Positions 17,504 through 25,407 of a DNA stretch of 64,000 bases are shown here, in pieces; the first letter of the stretch is position 1; each line of letters opens with the position of its first letter. The notes below the pieces were generated by a model, which worked only from the letters and a program-made list of their open reading frames with translations, did no database searches and was not told the origin of the DNA. Made by a program: the position numbers and the translations under genes. This stretch comes from GCA-002733465 sp965230525 (GTDB lineage: Bacteria > Pseudomonadota > Gammaproteobacteria > Enterobacterales > Kangiellaceae): contig OZ246008.1 of assembly GCA_965230525.1 (NCBI GenBank), positions 4,154,001 to 4,218,000 on the forward strand. The letters are read 5' to 3'.

Positions 17504-17539
17504 TTTCAAACTAAAGATTAATAACTAAAAAGTTATCAA

Positions 17540-20179
17540 TTAGAAGTTTTGAGTGTAACGAACGTAAGTGATTCTACCGTAAGCGTTATACAATGCGAAA
17601 TCGTAGTCACGCGAACCAACAGCACCTAAACCTACAGGTGGGCGTTTTTCACCAGCGTTTTGAACACCAATTGTTAATCTGCTGTCCCAAGATGTGTTGT
17701 AGTTAACTTGGAAATCGTGCGTGATCCACGTTGGAACGTGTCCAGAACGGTCAGCCGCAGTAGAAACACCAGCGTCATTAGTAGCTGTCGAAGTCACTTC
17801 GTTGTACTGGTCACTGATAAGGTTCATGTTGTAACCGAACGAGAAGTCACCAATAGTGTACGCGTTTTGAACAGTCATTCTTGCAGCAGGTAGACCAGGG
17901 TCTTCTACTTGGTTACGACCGCCATCAACAGCAGTATCGAGTAAGTAACTTAATTGAACGTTACTTGTTAGCTCACCACCAGCGATATCAAAGTTGAAAC
18001 GACCGTTGAAATCAAAACCTGAAAGATCTACGTTACCTTGGTTACCAAATCCACGAACAATGTTCAAGATTGCACCGTTATTAGGGTTACGAGTTACACC
18101 TAGACCTGAAGGAATAGAGTCGCCTCGTAGTTGGGCATTGATTAGGAATTGCGACGTGAAAGATCTGATTCTGTTTTCAATCGTAATATCCCACCAATCT
18201 AACGAGAAATTAGCCCAATCAGTCGGCTCATAAACTACACCTGCAGAGAATTGCTGTGAAGTTTCAGAACTAAGATTTGGGTTTGCTGTAGAAGTCGCAT
18301 TGATTTGTAAACGACAGTCAGCAGGTTGACCTTGTGCAAGACAAGATTGCTCATCAGATACTGTGTCAGCTGAGAAAGAATCTAACTGAGTTAAGATATC
18401 AAGTGTTGGTGCTAAGAAACCTTCACCGTATGAACCACGAATCAATAATTCGTCAGTAGGACGGTAGCTAACAGAAAGCTTTGGAGAGAAGTCTGAACCG
18501 TAATCGCTATATGTATCGTAACGACCAGCAAAGCTAACTTCTAATTCTTCAGTCACAGGAAGATAAAGCTCAACAAAAGCAGCTTTAGCATCACGGTCAC
18601 CACCAGCACTATTACCAGCTGAGCCACCTACTTGACCTGCTTCTGAAAGCGAGTCATATAAATCTTGGTAGAACTCTTCACGATATTCAACACCAGCTGC
18701 CACTTGTGCAGCACCACCGTCCATTTCGAAAATCTCGAAAGTACCGTTTGCCCAAAATTCGTTTTGGTCATACTTACTGATACGCGAAATAGTAACTTTC
18801 ATGCTGTTTAGGATTGCAGGGTCAGTTGAGTAAGGGTCACGTAGGTCATACGCACCACTTTCAATGTGAGCTGCTGCCGCTGAACGAAGTAAGTAGTTAC
18901 GGCCAATATCAGAAGTTCTATTGCTAGTTTTACGGATACCAATATCTAAATCGATTTCACCGTTAATTACACCAGTAAACCCAACTTGCACATCTTCCAA
19001 TTTGTTGTCAACTGTGCTGTCACGATTACCTAGCGCATCAAAACGGTGCCACCAGTTAACAGTTTCTGCACCGCCTGGGAACGCAGCCGCATCATAAACG
19101 TTACCTGAAGGATTAGATGGGTTGTTAGGGCTGGCACCTGTTAATGGTGTTGAGAAATAGCTTGAATCTGGTACTGGAGCATATCGGCCAAATGAATTTG
19201 ACTGAGAAATACTTGCGTTAGTCCAAACAGACCAATCTGAATTAATTTCTCTTTCTGCTTTCACCCAAATAGAACGGTTGCTAGTAGAAGCTTCATCTGC
19301 ACTTACTTGAGTAAAGTCATATGCACAACGAGCGCCTAATGTGAAGAAAGCTGTTCCGGGGAAGTCACACGCTGTTCCGCCGTTACCGTCAGGAATAGAT
19401 ACCCAATCAAAGTTATCTGCACCACCAGTGATAGTTGTATAACTGTTACCGTATACAGAAGCACCACCTTGGTTGAAGTAGAAATCACGTGCAAAGATAA
19501 TGTCACGGCTGTTCCAAGAAACACCACCTAAGATTTTACCTTTTGCAGAAGTCGTTCCGAAAAGAATCGAACCTTCTTCTCTGTCACCGCCGTCTTCAGG
19601 CAAGCTAACAGTTTGTGCACCCAACATCATTTGAGCACCGTCAAAGTCATCACGAGTAATGATGTTTACAACACCACCAAGAGCATCAGAACCATATACC
19701 GCTGAAGCACCGTCAGTCAGAATCTCAATTCTTTCGATTGCGCCTAGAGGAATGGTGTTCAAATCTTGCGAAGAACCTGTAGAAGGTGATTTAGGTAGAC
19801 GACGGCCGTCAACAAGAATCAAAGTTCTGTTTGCGCCGATACCACGTAAGTTTAGTTGCGAAACACCTTGAGCTGAGCTACCAGACTGAGGACGGAAAGA
19901 GCCAGCACTGTTAAAAGTTGTGTTTCTTAATAAATCAGCAGCACTACTTTCACCGCTCATTTCGATTTGTGAACGAGTGATTACTGTCACTGGTAATGCA
20001 CCAGCAGCTTCACTTCGTTTGATACGAGAACCGGTAATAACAACTTTATTACCGTCATCTTCTTCTGCTGCTTCTTCTGCGTAAACAGCTGTCGGCATAG
20101 TTACCGTTGCCGCTGCTGTTGCAAAAAGTGCAGTACGGACCGCTATTGCAAGCGGATTACGTTTGTCTAATTTACTCAA
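17540..20179 (-). CDS. TonB-dependent outer-membrane receptor
   Basis: This 879-residue receptor has a long signal peptide (cleavage near VYA-EEA, residue 34). A TonB-box-like KVVITGSRIKR is followed by a plug domain (about 50-170) with NLRGIGANRTLILVDGRRLP and GGVVNIITRDDF. The remainder is a 22-strand-type barrel that ends in phenylalanine (YTQNF), as outer-membrane barrels do. The start is TTG with GGGAGA about 7 nt upstream; no nearby ATG fits. The ligand is unknown. Receptors of this size with the VVITGSRI box commonly import glycans, peptides or siderophores. Placement beside the modification genes suggests that it imports their substrate or product. Confidence 0.92.
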   Translation of the reverse strand: MSKLDKRNPLAIAVRTALFATAAATVTMPTAVYAEEAAEEDDGNKVVITGSRIKRSEAAGALPVTVITRSQIEMSGESSAADLLRNTTFNSAGSFRPQSGSSAQGVSQLNLRGIGANRTLILVDGRRLPKSPSTGSSQDLNTIPLGAIERIEILTDGASAVYGSDALGGVVNIITRDDFDGAQMMLGAQTVSLPEDGGDREEGSILFGTTSAKGKILGGVSWNSRDIIFARDFYFNQGGASVYGNSYTTITGGADNFDWVSIPDGNGGTACDFPGTAFFTLGARCAYDFTQVSADEASTSNRSIWVKAEREINSDWSVWTNASISQSNSFGRYAPVPDSSYFSTPLTGASPNNPSNPSGNVYDAAAFPGGAETVNWWHRFDALGNRDSTVDNKLEDVQVGFTGVINGEIDLDIGIRKTSNRTSDIGRNYLLRSAAAAHIESGAYDLRDPYSTDPAILNSMKVTISRISKYDQNEFWANGTFEIFEMDGGAAQVAAGVEYREEFYQDLYDSLSEAGQVGGSAGNSAGGDRDAKAAFVELYLPVTEELEVSFAGRYDTYSDYGSDFSPKLSVSYRPTDELLIRGSYGEGFLAPTLDILTQLDSFSADTVSDEQSCLAQGQPADCRLQINATSTANPNLSSETSQQFSAGVVYEPTDWANFSLDWWDITIENRIRSFTSQFLINAQLRGDSIPSGLGVTRNPNNGAILNIVRGFGNQGNVDLSGFDFNGRFNFDIAGGELTSNVQLSYLLDTAVDGGRNQVEDPGLPAARMTVQNAYTIGDFSFGYNMNLISDQYNEVTSTATNDAGVSTAADRSGHVPTWITHDFQVNYNTSWDSRLTIGVQNAGEKRPPVGLGAVGSRDYDFALYNAYGRITYVRYTQNF

Positions 20180-20209
20180 TTTTAATTCTCCCTGGTTGTC
20201 ATGGAGGTT

Positions 20210-20250
20210 GTTATTTAGCGAAATAACAGCTTCTCGTTATGTTCGAGAAG
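20210..20250 (-). promoter_or_regulatory. Two adjacent leader hairpins before the TonB receptor
   Basis: On the minus-strand RNA, CTTCTCG/CGAGAAG with a 7-nt loop (20230-20250) is followed two bases later by GTTATTT/AAATAAC with a 4-nt loop (20210-20227). They sit about 30-70 nt before the receptor start codon, just upstream of its ribosome site. Neither has a T-run. Confidence 0.45.
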
Positions 20251-20297
20251 TCTACTAATCACCATAGTTGGCCATAAGGCCTGATCTGCCAGTGCCG

Positions 20298-20327
20298 ATA
20301 TTAACCGTTATTAATTAGATAGGTCAA
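20298..20327 (-). promoter_or_regulatory. Putative sigma70 promoter of the TonB receptor
   Basis: On the minus strand, TTGACC (20327-20322) and TAATAT (20303-20298) are separated by 18 bp. This would start transcription about 110 nt before the receptor, upstream of the two leader hairpins. It is a pattern match only. Confidence 0.35.
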
Positions 20328-20613
20328 CCTCTTGTTACAAAAAAATAAATTGTATAAAAACTAAGCATTTAAAGGGCTTGGCAGCCTATTTAGAGCAAAA
20401 GATAGAGAATTATTTTAACGCTTTGTAAGGAAATTTAGCGATGATTTCCACCTAATATCAGGTTAAAAGCACGCATTGGAGTTTTTTTTTCGGGGGTATT
20501 TTGAGTTTCTAGGCTTCCTTGCCCTGCTTCGATTAGCTCGTTAAGTCGCTCAACTGCGAATTTTCTCTAATGATAGGAAAATTGGTCAGTTTGACTTGAA
20601 CTTTTCGCAAATT

Positions 20614-21102
20614 TTAAGATATTTTTTCAAATTCCTTTGAAAGCTGATATTTATTAGAAGTCACATAAGATTCCAACTGTTGTAGCTTAGCTTCCATGTT
20701 TTCAAAAGACGATTCAACGTCGGCCAAGGTCGCTGACGGGGCATCACCTTTTTTCCATACTTCTTTAACACTCGGCTTATACTGCTTGTTTTCAGACGGC
20801 TCAGCTTGATTTCGACGACGTTCACCGCCAAAGCATCCTTTATTACTCTTAGTGCCGGGCTTAGGATCAAGAATAAAACAAGCCACAAAGTAGGCAACAA
20901 CAGCCGTTCCGCCAGAAAATAAGAAGAACGAAAACGCTATAACTCGAATTACCCAGGTCTCAAAGTCAAAATACTCTGCCAATCCAGCACAAACACCACA
21001 TAATTTAGCCTGATCAGGATTCTTATATAAACGCCTACCATTTCTCATATATCTTGGCTCCTGGTGATAATCATCTTCGTTTGATCGAAATTGATTACTC
21101 AT
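20614..21102 (-). CDS. pspC: Phage shock protein C
   Basis: This 162-residue protein contains the PspC domain (about residues 22-85): RRLYKNPDQAKLCGVCAGLAEYF, then a membrane helix (VIRVIAFSFFLFSGGTAVVAYFVACFIL). The C-terminal part is charged and ends with a coiled-coil-like helix (about 120-162). PspC is an inner-membrane sensor which, with PspB, releases PspA from PspF under membrane stress. It overlaps pspB by 8 bp, so the two are likely translationally coupled. It is the last psp gene seen; pspD and pspE are absent. Confidence 0.92.
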   Translation of the reverse strand: MSNQFRSNEDDYHQEPRYMRNGRRLYKNPDQAKLCGVCAGLAEYFDFETWVIRVIAFSFFLFSGGTAVVAYFVACFILDPKPGTKSNKGCFGGERRRNQAEPSENKQYKPSVKEVWKKGDAPSATLADVESSFENMEAKLQQLESYVTSNKYQLSKEFEKIS

Positions 21103-21310
21103 GTTTCATTCTCCAATCCGGCGTTTCTTTGTCTAGGATAGATTCTAAGGTTTCGATTCGTTGCATCATTGAGTCTGCAATTTCTGTCAACTCTTTTAAT
21201 CGACCTTGGTCAGCCTCAGATATTCCGGTCTGTTTTGTCCCTTTTGAGCGATAATGCATCACAATCCATATTGGCGCCACAACCACCATAAATACAATAA
21301 TTGCTTCCAT
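21095..21310 (-). CDS. pspB: Phage shock protein B
   Basis: This 71-residue protein has the standard PspB layout: one N-terminal membrane helix (residues 2-20, AIIVFMVVVAPIWIVMHY) followed by a leucine-zipper-like helix (LKELTEIADSMMQRIETLESIL) and a DWRM segment. It partners PspC in sensing inner-membrane stress. Its start overlaps the pspA stop by one base and its end overlaps pspC, so all three genes are tightly packed. Confidence 0.93.
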   Translation of the reverse strand: MEAIIVFMVVVAPIWIVMHYRSKGTKQTGISEADQGRLKELTEIADSMMQRIETLESILDKETPDWRMKHE

Positions 21311-22002
21311 TATTTGTCTCCCTTAGAGTTACTTTCAGACGATTTACCTTTAACACGCTTTTTTAGTTCTGCTAACTGCTGGTCAATTGCATCTTGACTT
21401 TCTAAGTCATTGATTTCGTCCGCCAACGCGCGATTTCCCATAATATCGTAGGATTCAACTTCCGACTCTAAATCTTCAAGTTTTCGTTCAAAACGTTCAA
21501 ATTTGTCGACGGCGCTGTCTCCGGTGTTCTCATATAAGGAACGCTTAACCTTTAATCGAGATGATGTAGTGTTATGTCTCATCAACAGCGCTTTTTGTCG
21601 TGCTCGAGCATCATTAAGCTTTTCTTGCAGCTGGCTCACTTCAGTTGTTAGTCGTGTTAGTTCTGACTCTACCTTATCTAACTCAACTTGAAGATCATTT
21701 TTGCCGATGTCTGCCTTGTTTCTTTCCTGTAAGGCGGCTTTTGCCAAATCTTCTCTTCCTTTAGATATAGCCAACTCAGCCTTACTTTCCCATTCAGTTA
21801 CTTCATTATCCAACAACTGAATTCTACGACTAATTTCTTTTTTGTCGGCAATCGTTCTTGCAGAGGCTGTACGCACCTCCACCAACGTGTCTTCCATTTC
21901 TTGCACAATTAACCGGATAAGCTTTTCTGGATCTTCTGCTTTGTCCAATAGTGCATTAATGTTTGAATTAACAATATCTGCAAACCGTGTAAATATACCC
22001 AT
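21310..22002 (-). CDS. pspA: Phage shock protein A
   Basis: This 230-residue PspA/IM30 family protein starts MGIFTRFADIVNSNINALLDKAEDP, the typical amphipathic helix and conserved opening. The rest is coiled coil, with AELAISKGREDLAKAALQER in the middle. It binds stressed inner membrane, and in unstressed cells it binds and inhibits PspF. It has a strong ribosome site (GGAGG) and lies 53 bp after a small unknown gene that heads the transcript. Confidence 0.96.
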   Translation of the reverse strand: MGIFTRFADIVNSNINALLDKAEDPEKLIRLIVQEMEDTLVEVRTASARTIADKKEISRRIQLLDNEVTEWESKAELAISKGREDLAKAALQERNKADIGKNDLQVELDKVESELTRLTTEVSQLQEKLNDARARQKALLMRHNTTSSRLKVKRSLYENTGDSAVDKFERFERKLEDLESEVESYDIMGNRALADEINDLESQDAIDQQLAELKKRVKGKSSESNSKGDK

Positions 22003-22055
22003 CTTAAACTTACCTCCGAAATTCTAAAATCTATTCTGAACTGATTACCAAGCGG

Positions 22056-22358
22056 TTAAAAAAATATATTGGCCAGGGTAATTTGACTAACCGCGGGAGA
22101 CACCTGAGAAAAATTCTCGACTCTATCGGTTAAATCACCTTGGACGTCTGTGATTCTATAATTGCTCTCCACCGCTCCTACTGTCGGCAATTGAGAAGAC
22201 TGACGATCGGCTATTTGTGCCAGCATGATACCAATTAAACCGATAATACCAATCGACATTTCAACCATTAATTTAATCGTTCTACGACTTCTTCCTGCAC
22301 TACTCCGTTTACTGACAGAGTTATTCGCTTGGAACCCTTTTGAATTTTTTGTGTACAT
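22056..22358 (-). CDS. Unknown small membrane protein heading the psp operon
   Basis: This 100-residue protein is not one I recognise. It has a basic N-terminus (SKRSSAGRSRRTIK), one membrane helix (about residues 37-53, MSIGIIGLIGIMLAQIA) and a polar C-terminus that should face the periplasm (ITDVQGDLTDRVENF). The frame stays open up to 22448, but a sigma54-type promoter at 22431-22448 starts transcription near 22420, so the ATG at 22358 is the first good start. It lies between that promoter and pspA. It may be a new psp-regulated effector or sensor; that is inference. A GGAG lies 11 nt before the start, a little far. Confidence 0.6.
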   Translation of the reverse strand: MYTKNSKGFQANNSVSKRSSAGRSRRTIKLMVEMSIGIIGLIGIMLAQIADRQSSQLPTVGAVESNYRITDVQGDLTDRVENFSQVSPAVSQITLANIFF

Positions 22359-22430
22359 TGGTCGTCTTGCTCCATTTTCCAAATTTTTATCTAGCGAAAT
22401 TAGCCAAAGCTTTTTCAATACCAAGACTAA

Positions 22431-22448
22431 TTGCACAAAGCTTGCCAA
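22431..22448 (-). promoter_or_regulatory. Sigma54 promoter of the psp operon
   Basis: On the minus strand TTGGCAAGCTTTGTGCAA carries the -24 GG and -12 GC elements exactly 12 bp apart (TGGCA and TGCA). The psp operon is known to be driven by sigma54 and PspF, and pspF lies divergently alongside, so context and match agree. Predicted start is near 22420, ahead of the small gene and pspA. Confidence 0.7.
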
Positions 22449-22574
22449 CTTTTTGCAACTCGTAAACCATTGTTATTTAAAGATTTTATTTTTTGTTACT
22501 CTCTCCCCCTTTTCTGCTCATAGTAATTCCACTAAACTTTAGCCAAATTAACCAATCAAGTACGTGGCCAAAAT

Positions 22575-23669
22575 TTGAAAGCTCCTCAAGATAATCTGAT
22601 CGGCGAATCGAGTTGTTTTTTAGAAGTTCAAGAGCAAGTATCCCTTTTAGCTGGCGTTGATAAGCCCGTTTTGGTCATTGGTGAGCGCGGCACCGGCAAA
22701 GAGTTAATTGCCGCAAGACTGCATTATCTATCGAGCCGTTGGGATCAGCCTTTTATTAAATTAAACTGTAGTGCGATTAATGAAAATCTACTCGAGACCG
22801 AACTTTTCGGTCATGAAAGCGGCGCATTCACTGGAGCAAACAAAAAACACCTAGGAAGATTTGAGTTAGCAAACAATGGTACCCTTTTTCTCGACGAACT
22901 TGGAAACAGCTCTCAAAGTGTCCAAGAAAAGCTGCTAAGAGTCATTGAGTATGGAGAGTTTGAGCGAGTTGGCGGCAACAAGACGATTAAAGTCGACGTC
23001 AGAGTCGTTGCGGCTACTAATGAAGATCTACCTCGTTTAGCAGCCAAGGGCGAGTTTCGAGCCGATTTACTCGACCGACTGGCATTTGATGTTATTACTA
23101 TCCCTCCTCTTAGACACCGCGCGGAAGATATTTTGATTCTGGCTCGACACTTCGCGCTTGAAATGACACTCGAACTCAAGCGACCCTTTTTTGCAGGTTT
23201 TAGCGCTAACGCGGAACAGCAGCTGCAAGCCTATCGATGGCCTGGCAATGTCAGAGAATTAAAAAATGTGATCGAGCGAAATATTTATAAAACGGCCGAA
23301 GATGAAGAAGTAGACGTTATCCAATTTGATCCTTTTGACTCACCCTATCGCATCGGCACTTCAGAATCGGAGCAATCAATAACAACTTCTGAATCAGCGC
23401 AGACACCGGTGGGCCACTCAACGCCTGAGCAGGCAACACCAGCCCAACTATCGCCCGCAGCAACTGCGACTCAATCAATTCAATCGGCTGATAATTTTAG
23501 CTTTCCCATGGACTTAAAAACCAGCATGGCGGAATTAGAAATCGACATTTTGAAATCCGCTTTGGAAAAATCTCAATTTAACCAGAAAAAGTGTGCAGAA
23601 TTAATAGGGTTGACTTATCATCAGCTCAGGGGTTACTTAAAAAAATACCAACTTCTCGATCATAAATAA
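22575..23669 (+). CDS. pspF: Psp operon transcriptional activator PspF
   Basis: This 364-residue sigma54 enhancer-binding protein has no N-terminal receiver domain, as expected for PspF. The AAA+ domain shows Walker A GERGTGKE (about 37-44), the sigma54-contact loop GAFTGA, Walker B GTLFLDEL and the arginine-finger region RADLLDRLAFD. The C-terminal helix-turn-helix is at about 322-360 (QKKCAELIGLTYHQLRGYLKK). A linker of about 60 residues rich in Ser, Thr, Gln and Pro between them is longer than in E. coli PspF. The start is TTG and aligns with the E. coli protein start. The gene is divergent from the psp operon. Confidence 0.95.
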   Translation: MKAPQDNLIGESSCFLEVQEQVSLLAGVDKPVLVIGERGTGKELIAARLHYLSSRWDQPFIKLNCSAINENLLETELFGHESGAFTGANKKHLGRFELANNGTLFLDELGNSSQSVQEKLLRVIEYGEFERVGGNKTIKVDVRVVAATNEDLPRLAAKGEFRADLLDRLAFDVITIPPLRHRAEDILILARHFALEMTLELKRPFFAGFSANAEQQLQAYRWPGNVRELKNVIERNIYKTAEDEEVDVIQFDPFDSPYRIGTSESEQSITTSESAQTPVGHSTPEQATPAQLSPAATATQSIQSADNFSFPMDLKTSMAELEIDILKSALEKSQFNQKKCAELIGLTYHQLRGYLKKYQLLDHK

Positions 23670-23686
23670 AAACCAAGGCTTTTAAG

Positions 23687-25402
23687 TTGGCAATTCGACA
23701 ACAAAAATCAGCGCGAATCCACCAACCAAGCAGTACAGTTCATTCTGTGCTAAACGGACTAGTTGGCTCTTTTTTTGCGCTTTTACTCGCCCTGCTTTTA
23801 TCATCCTGCACCGATTCAACTCAAGTGAATGTGCGTGACAGCGTTCTGGTATATTGCTCAGAAGCAAGTCCGCAAAGTTTTAATCCTCAGCTAGTCACCT
23901 CAGGTGCAACCTTTGACGCATCGTCACGACAACTTTATAACCGACTGATCGAGTTTGATCATACTGACAATAGTTTACAACCTGCACTGGCCGAAAGCTG
24001 GGAAGTTTCACCCGATGGCAAAAGCTACACATTCTACCTAAGAAAAGGCGTAAGCTTTCACAAAAATTCCCATTTTACGCCCTCTCGAGCGTTTAATGCC
24101 GATGATGTGTTATTTTCTTTTCAAAGGCAGTGGAAGTCCAATCACCCCTATCACCAAGTCTCACCATTGAGTTTTCGTTATTTCGAATCGATGGGGTTAG
24201 GCACTCTCATCAAAGATATTATTAAGCTGGATGAATACACAGTTAGATTTGAGCTAAATTCGCCGCAAGCGCCCTTTTTGGCGACGTTGGCAATGGACTT
24301 TGCTTCGATTCTATCCGAAGAGTACGCGTCTAGCTTGATTTCCCAAGGTAAGCCAGAACAAATTGACAACCTTCCAATTGGAACGGGCCCATTCCAATTA
24401 GTAAGATACCATCCTGACGCATTTATTAGATACCAACCTCATCCGCAATACTGGAAAGGAAAGGAGCCGCTTGCAGGATTGGTTTTCGCCATCACCCCCG
24501 ATCCTTCATTACGCTTTGCCCGGCTCATAGCTGGAGAGTGCGATATTATGGCGAAGCCACTGCCTATTCAGATCCAAGCGGCTGAAAACTATCAGGAAAT
24601 GAACATATACAGCCAGCCAGGCTCGAATGTCTCTTATTTGGCGATGAACACGCGCAAAAAGCCATTTAATGATTTAAAAGTGCGACTTGCTTTAAATCAC
24701 GCAATTAATAAAAAGGCTCTTTTAAAAATTGTGTATGCGAATAATGCGCAACTTGCTGTTAATCCAATTCCGCCGAACATATGGTCCTACGACCAAACGA
24801 CAAAACCGTTAACTCACTCATATTCCAAAGCGAAGCAGCTGCTGGTTGAAGCAGGTTATCCCGACGGTTTCGAGATGGATTTGTGGGCAATGCCTGTCCA
24901 GCGAACCTATAATCCAAATGCCATAAAAATGGCAGAATTAATTCAACAAGATCTTGAGAAAATAGGAATTAAAGCGAGAATTGTAAGTTACGAATTTGGT
25001 ACTTTTCTTGAGAAAGTAAAAGCGGGTGAACACCACACAGCATTGCTTGGTTGGGTGGGTGATAACGGTGACCCAGATAATTATTTGTCATCATTGTTAA
25101 GCTGCGCGGCTGCGCGATCGGGTAACAATGGCGCTTTTTGGTGTGACCCTGAGTTTGATTCTTACATACGGAAAGCCAGCGCACTTTCCGAGCAACAAGA
25201 TCGAGCGGAATTGTATGTTAAGGCTCAACAAAGGTTTTCTCAGCAAGTGCCGTGGGTTCCAATCGCTCATGCCAAACAATTTGTCTTAGCGCGAAAAAAT
25301 GTTAAAAACTTGCAACTCGCCGACACAGGCGGCATGTACTTCAGTGGGGTTTCATTAAGCCAACAAGTATCGGTCGCTAAGGATGACTCCAATGAGGAGT
25401 AA
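23687..25402 (+). CDS. sapA: Peptide ABC transporter substrate-binding lipoprotein SapA
   Basis: This 571-residue protein belongs to the family 5 (peptide/nickel) solute-binding proteins. It has a lipobox LLLSSC with C41 as the lipidated residue, then SPQSFNPQLVTSGATFDASSRQLYNRLIEF and LAESWEVSPDGKSYTFYLRKGVSFH, typical of the family. SapA delivers peptides, including antimicrobial peptides, to the SapBCDF channel. The start is TTG with AAGG 8 nt upstream. An internal GTG at 23747 would give a shorter signal peptide. It lies 17 bp after pspF, as in E. coli. Confidence 0.9.
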   Translation: MAIRQQKSARIHQPSSTVHSVLNGLVGSFFALLLALLLSSCTDSTQVNVRDSVLVYCSEASPQSFNPQLVTSGATFDASSRQLYNRLIEFDHTDNSLQPALAESWEVSPDGKSYTFYLRKGVSFHKNSHFTPSRAFNADDVLFSFQRQWKSNHPYHQVSPLSFRYFESMGLGTLIKDIIKLDEYTVRFELNSPQAPFLATLAMDFASILSEEYASSLISQGKPEQIDNLPIGTGPFQLVRYHPDAFIRYQPHPQYWKGKEPLAGLVFAITPDPSLRFARLIAGECDIMAKPLPIQIQAAENYQEMNIYSQPGSNVSYLAMNTRKKPFNDLKVRLALNHAINKKALLKIVYANNAQLAVNPIPPNIWSYDQTTKPLTHSYSKAKQLLVEAGYPDGFEMDLWAMPVQRTYNPNAIKMAELIQQDLEKIGIKARIVSYEFGTFLEKVKAGEHHTALLGWVGDNGDPDNYLSSLLSCAAARSGNNGAFWCDPEFDSYIRKASALSEQQDRAELYVKAQQRFSQQVPWVPIAHAKQFVLARKNVKNLQLADTGGMYFSGVSLSQQVSVAKDDSNEE

Positions 25403-25407
25403 CACTG

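Larger units (their letters stand above)
20180..20613. other. Gene-free interval between pspC and the TonB receptor
   Basis: These 434 bp hold the receptor promoter and leader (minus strand) and the end of the psp operon. Short open frames were checked by eye on both strands. Only frames of 16 codons or fewer with no plausible ribosome site were seen, so no precursor-peptide gene was found here. A run of nine T's and five G's lies at 20482-20495. Confidence 0.6.

Noticed and set aside
20180..20613. Possible RiPP precursor peptide gene near the receptor
   Set aside because: All short frames on either strand are 16 codons or fewer and lack a ribosome site; none resembles a leader-core peptide.
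22056..22448. Longer 130-codon version of the psp-operon leader gene
   Set aside because: Its first codons cover the sigma54-type promoter, so the transcript would start after the start codon. The ATG at 22358 is used instead.
22441..22458. Plus-strand sigma54-like match in front of pspF
   Set aside because: The -24 element lacks the invariant GG on this strand, and pspF is normally transcribed by sigma70. The match on the minus strand is better.
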